Positions 4,822 through 5,583 of a stretch of 5,583 bases of DNA are shown one piece after another. Both the position numbers and the translations under genes were made by a program. The notes beneath the pieces are model-generated. The model made no database searches. It was not told where the DNA came from and worked only from the letters and a program-made list of their open reading frames with translations. The first letter of the stretch is position 1. Every line of letters starts with the position of its first letter. Source of the stretch: an uncultured Alphaproteobacteria bacterium (GTDB lineage: Bacteria; Pseudomonadota; Alphaproteobacteria; RF32; CAG-239); the NCBI GenBank assembly GCA_946618745.1, contig CAMOLN010000082.1, positions 1 through 5,583 of the forward strand, in the 5' to 3' direction.

Positions 4822-5583
4822 ATAAGATAATAAGTTATTGGAAGGCTGATCATGCCAGGCGTATTTTATGGTTGCCGGTATTTTTCGGTTGCGGTATCGG
4901 TTGCTATTTTTTACTTCCCTCTGAACCAAATAAATGGATAACCGTTTGGGCGCTGGAATTTTTGATTATTATTGCGGTAATATTTCGTCACCGAATGAGA
5001 ATATTATATTATTTAGCTGCACTGTTTTTATTTTTGTTAGGATTTGCCACTATTCAGCTGAAAAGCATATATATCGGCGGATTTATTTCGGAAATATATG
5101 GAAAAACCTCTTATTTCAAGGGCGTTATTACCAATGTTGATACAAACTATCGCGGAAAGACGAGATTCACTTTTAACCAATTGGAGGATTTTGACGGCAA
5201 AAAATATGCCGGCAAATATCGTATTGTCTTACGCTCCAATGACAAAACCGCCTCTGTCGGAGATTGTGTTGAATTAGTCGGAACGATTATGCCTCCGGCT
5301 TATGAAACGGCAGTCGGAGGATTTCAACTTGATCGTAAAAGTTATTTTGACGGGTTGAAAGGCAGCGGTTATGCAGAAAGTAACTTTTTCCCTGCGGAAT
5401 GCGGAATTTCAAGCCATGGTTATATGGGGTCTGCAATTAGTAATATAAGACAAAGAATTGTTCGTCATATCATGAGAATTTTGCCCCCGAGCGAATCTTC
5501 GGTTGCTGCCGCGATTGTCGCCGGTGATAAGAATTTGTTGTCATTTCAGCAACAAGAGCAATATCGCAATGCCGGCCTGGCCC
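4815..5583 (+). CDS. comEC: ComEC/Rec2-family DNA uptake channel protein, N-terminal part
   Basis: 256 full codons are present; the gene runs off the window. ComEC forms the inner-membrane channel that takes single-stranded DNA into the cell during natural transformation. Residues 17-35, 41-57 and 62-80 are hydrophobic and fit the N-terminal membrane helices. Residues 95-200 form the beta-rich extracytoplasmic (DUF4131/OB-like) domain, with the family's PAYETAVGGFQLDRKSYFDG (161-180) before GSGYA. Residues 231-256 begin the Competence core domain (AAAIVAGDKNLLSFQQQEQY then RNAGLA), which in relatives continues into 'H-L-LAISGLH'. The ATG overlaps the lpxB stop by 7 bp (ATGTTAG), and AAAGG at 4803-4807 lies 7 nt upstream, so it is the fourth gene of the lpx operon. 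Whether the C-terminal metallo-beta-lactamase-like domain is present cannot be seen. Transformation has not been shown for many bacteria that carry comEC. Confidence 0.92.
   Translation, partial: MLDKIISYWKADHARRILWLPVFFGCGIGCYFLLPSEPNKWITVWALEFLIIIAVIFRHRMRILYYLAALFLFLLGFATIQLKSIYIGGFISEIYGKTSYFKGVITNVDTNYRGKTRFTFNQLEDFDGKKYAGKYRIVLRSNDKTASVGDCVELVGTIMPPAYETAVGGFQLDRKSYFDGLKGSGYAESNFFPAECGISSHGYMGSAISNIRQRIVRHIMRILPPSESSVAAAIVAGDKNLLSFQQQEQYRNAGLA

Noticed and set aside
4934..5140. Short plus-strand frame within comEC
   Set aside because: It lies in the wrong frame inside a clear ComEC reading frame that covers it completely.

Overview
The window looks like chromosomal DNA of a moderately AT-rich Gram-negative bacterium, most likely an alphaproteobacterium. 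The main support is a lipid A cluster lpxA-lpxI-lpxB that uses LpxI rather than LpxH for UDP-2,3-diacylglucosamine hydrolysis, which is typical of Alphaproteobacteria. The AT-rich codon use and the pilin-like proteins would suit one of the uncultured, often host-associated alphaproteobacterial lineages. That narrower placement is inference.

Layout. Positions 1-1582 (minus strand) hold two tightly spaced genes. The first is a 246-residue membrane-anchored protein with eight cysteines and a tentative resemblance to PilM of thin type IVb pili. The second is a prepilin whose first 276 residues are in the window and which looks like the constant part of a PilV/shufflon-type pilus-tip protein. Its C-terminus lies beyond position 1. 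Positions 1583-1839 are a divergent, very AT-rich intergenic region. It contains a good minus-strand promoter, two copies of an 11-bp operator-like palindrome (ATTGTnACAAT), and a weaker candidate promoter towards lpxA.

Positions 1840-5583 (plus strand) hold lpxA, lpxI, lpxB and the start of comEC. lpxI, lpxB and comEC overlap (20 bp and 7 bp) and are surely co-transcribed. lpxA is set apart from lpxI by 200 bp containing a terminator-like hairpin and then a roughly 110-nt block closed by a 14-bp long-range stem and followed by seven Ts just before the lpxI ribosome binding site. This is the least explained structure in the window.

Function. LpxA adds the first acyl chain to UDP-GlcNAc. LpxI cleaves UDP-2,3-diacyl-GlcN to lipid X, and LpxB joins lipid X to a second UDP-2,3-diacyl-GlcN to make the disaccharide core of lipid A. 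ComEC is the inner-membrane DNA-uptake channel and has no known role in lipid A synthesis; its place here is a matter of operon organisation. No mobile element, CRISPR array, tRNA or rRNA was seen.
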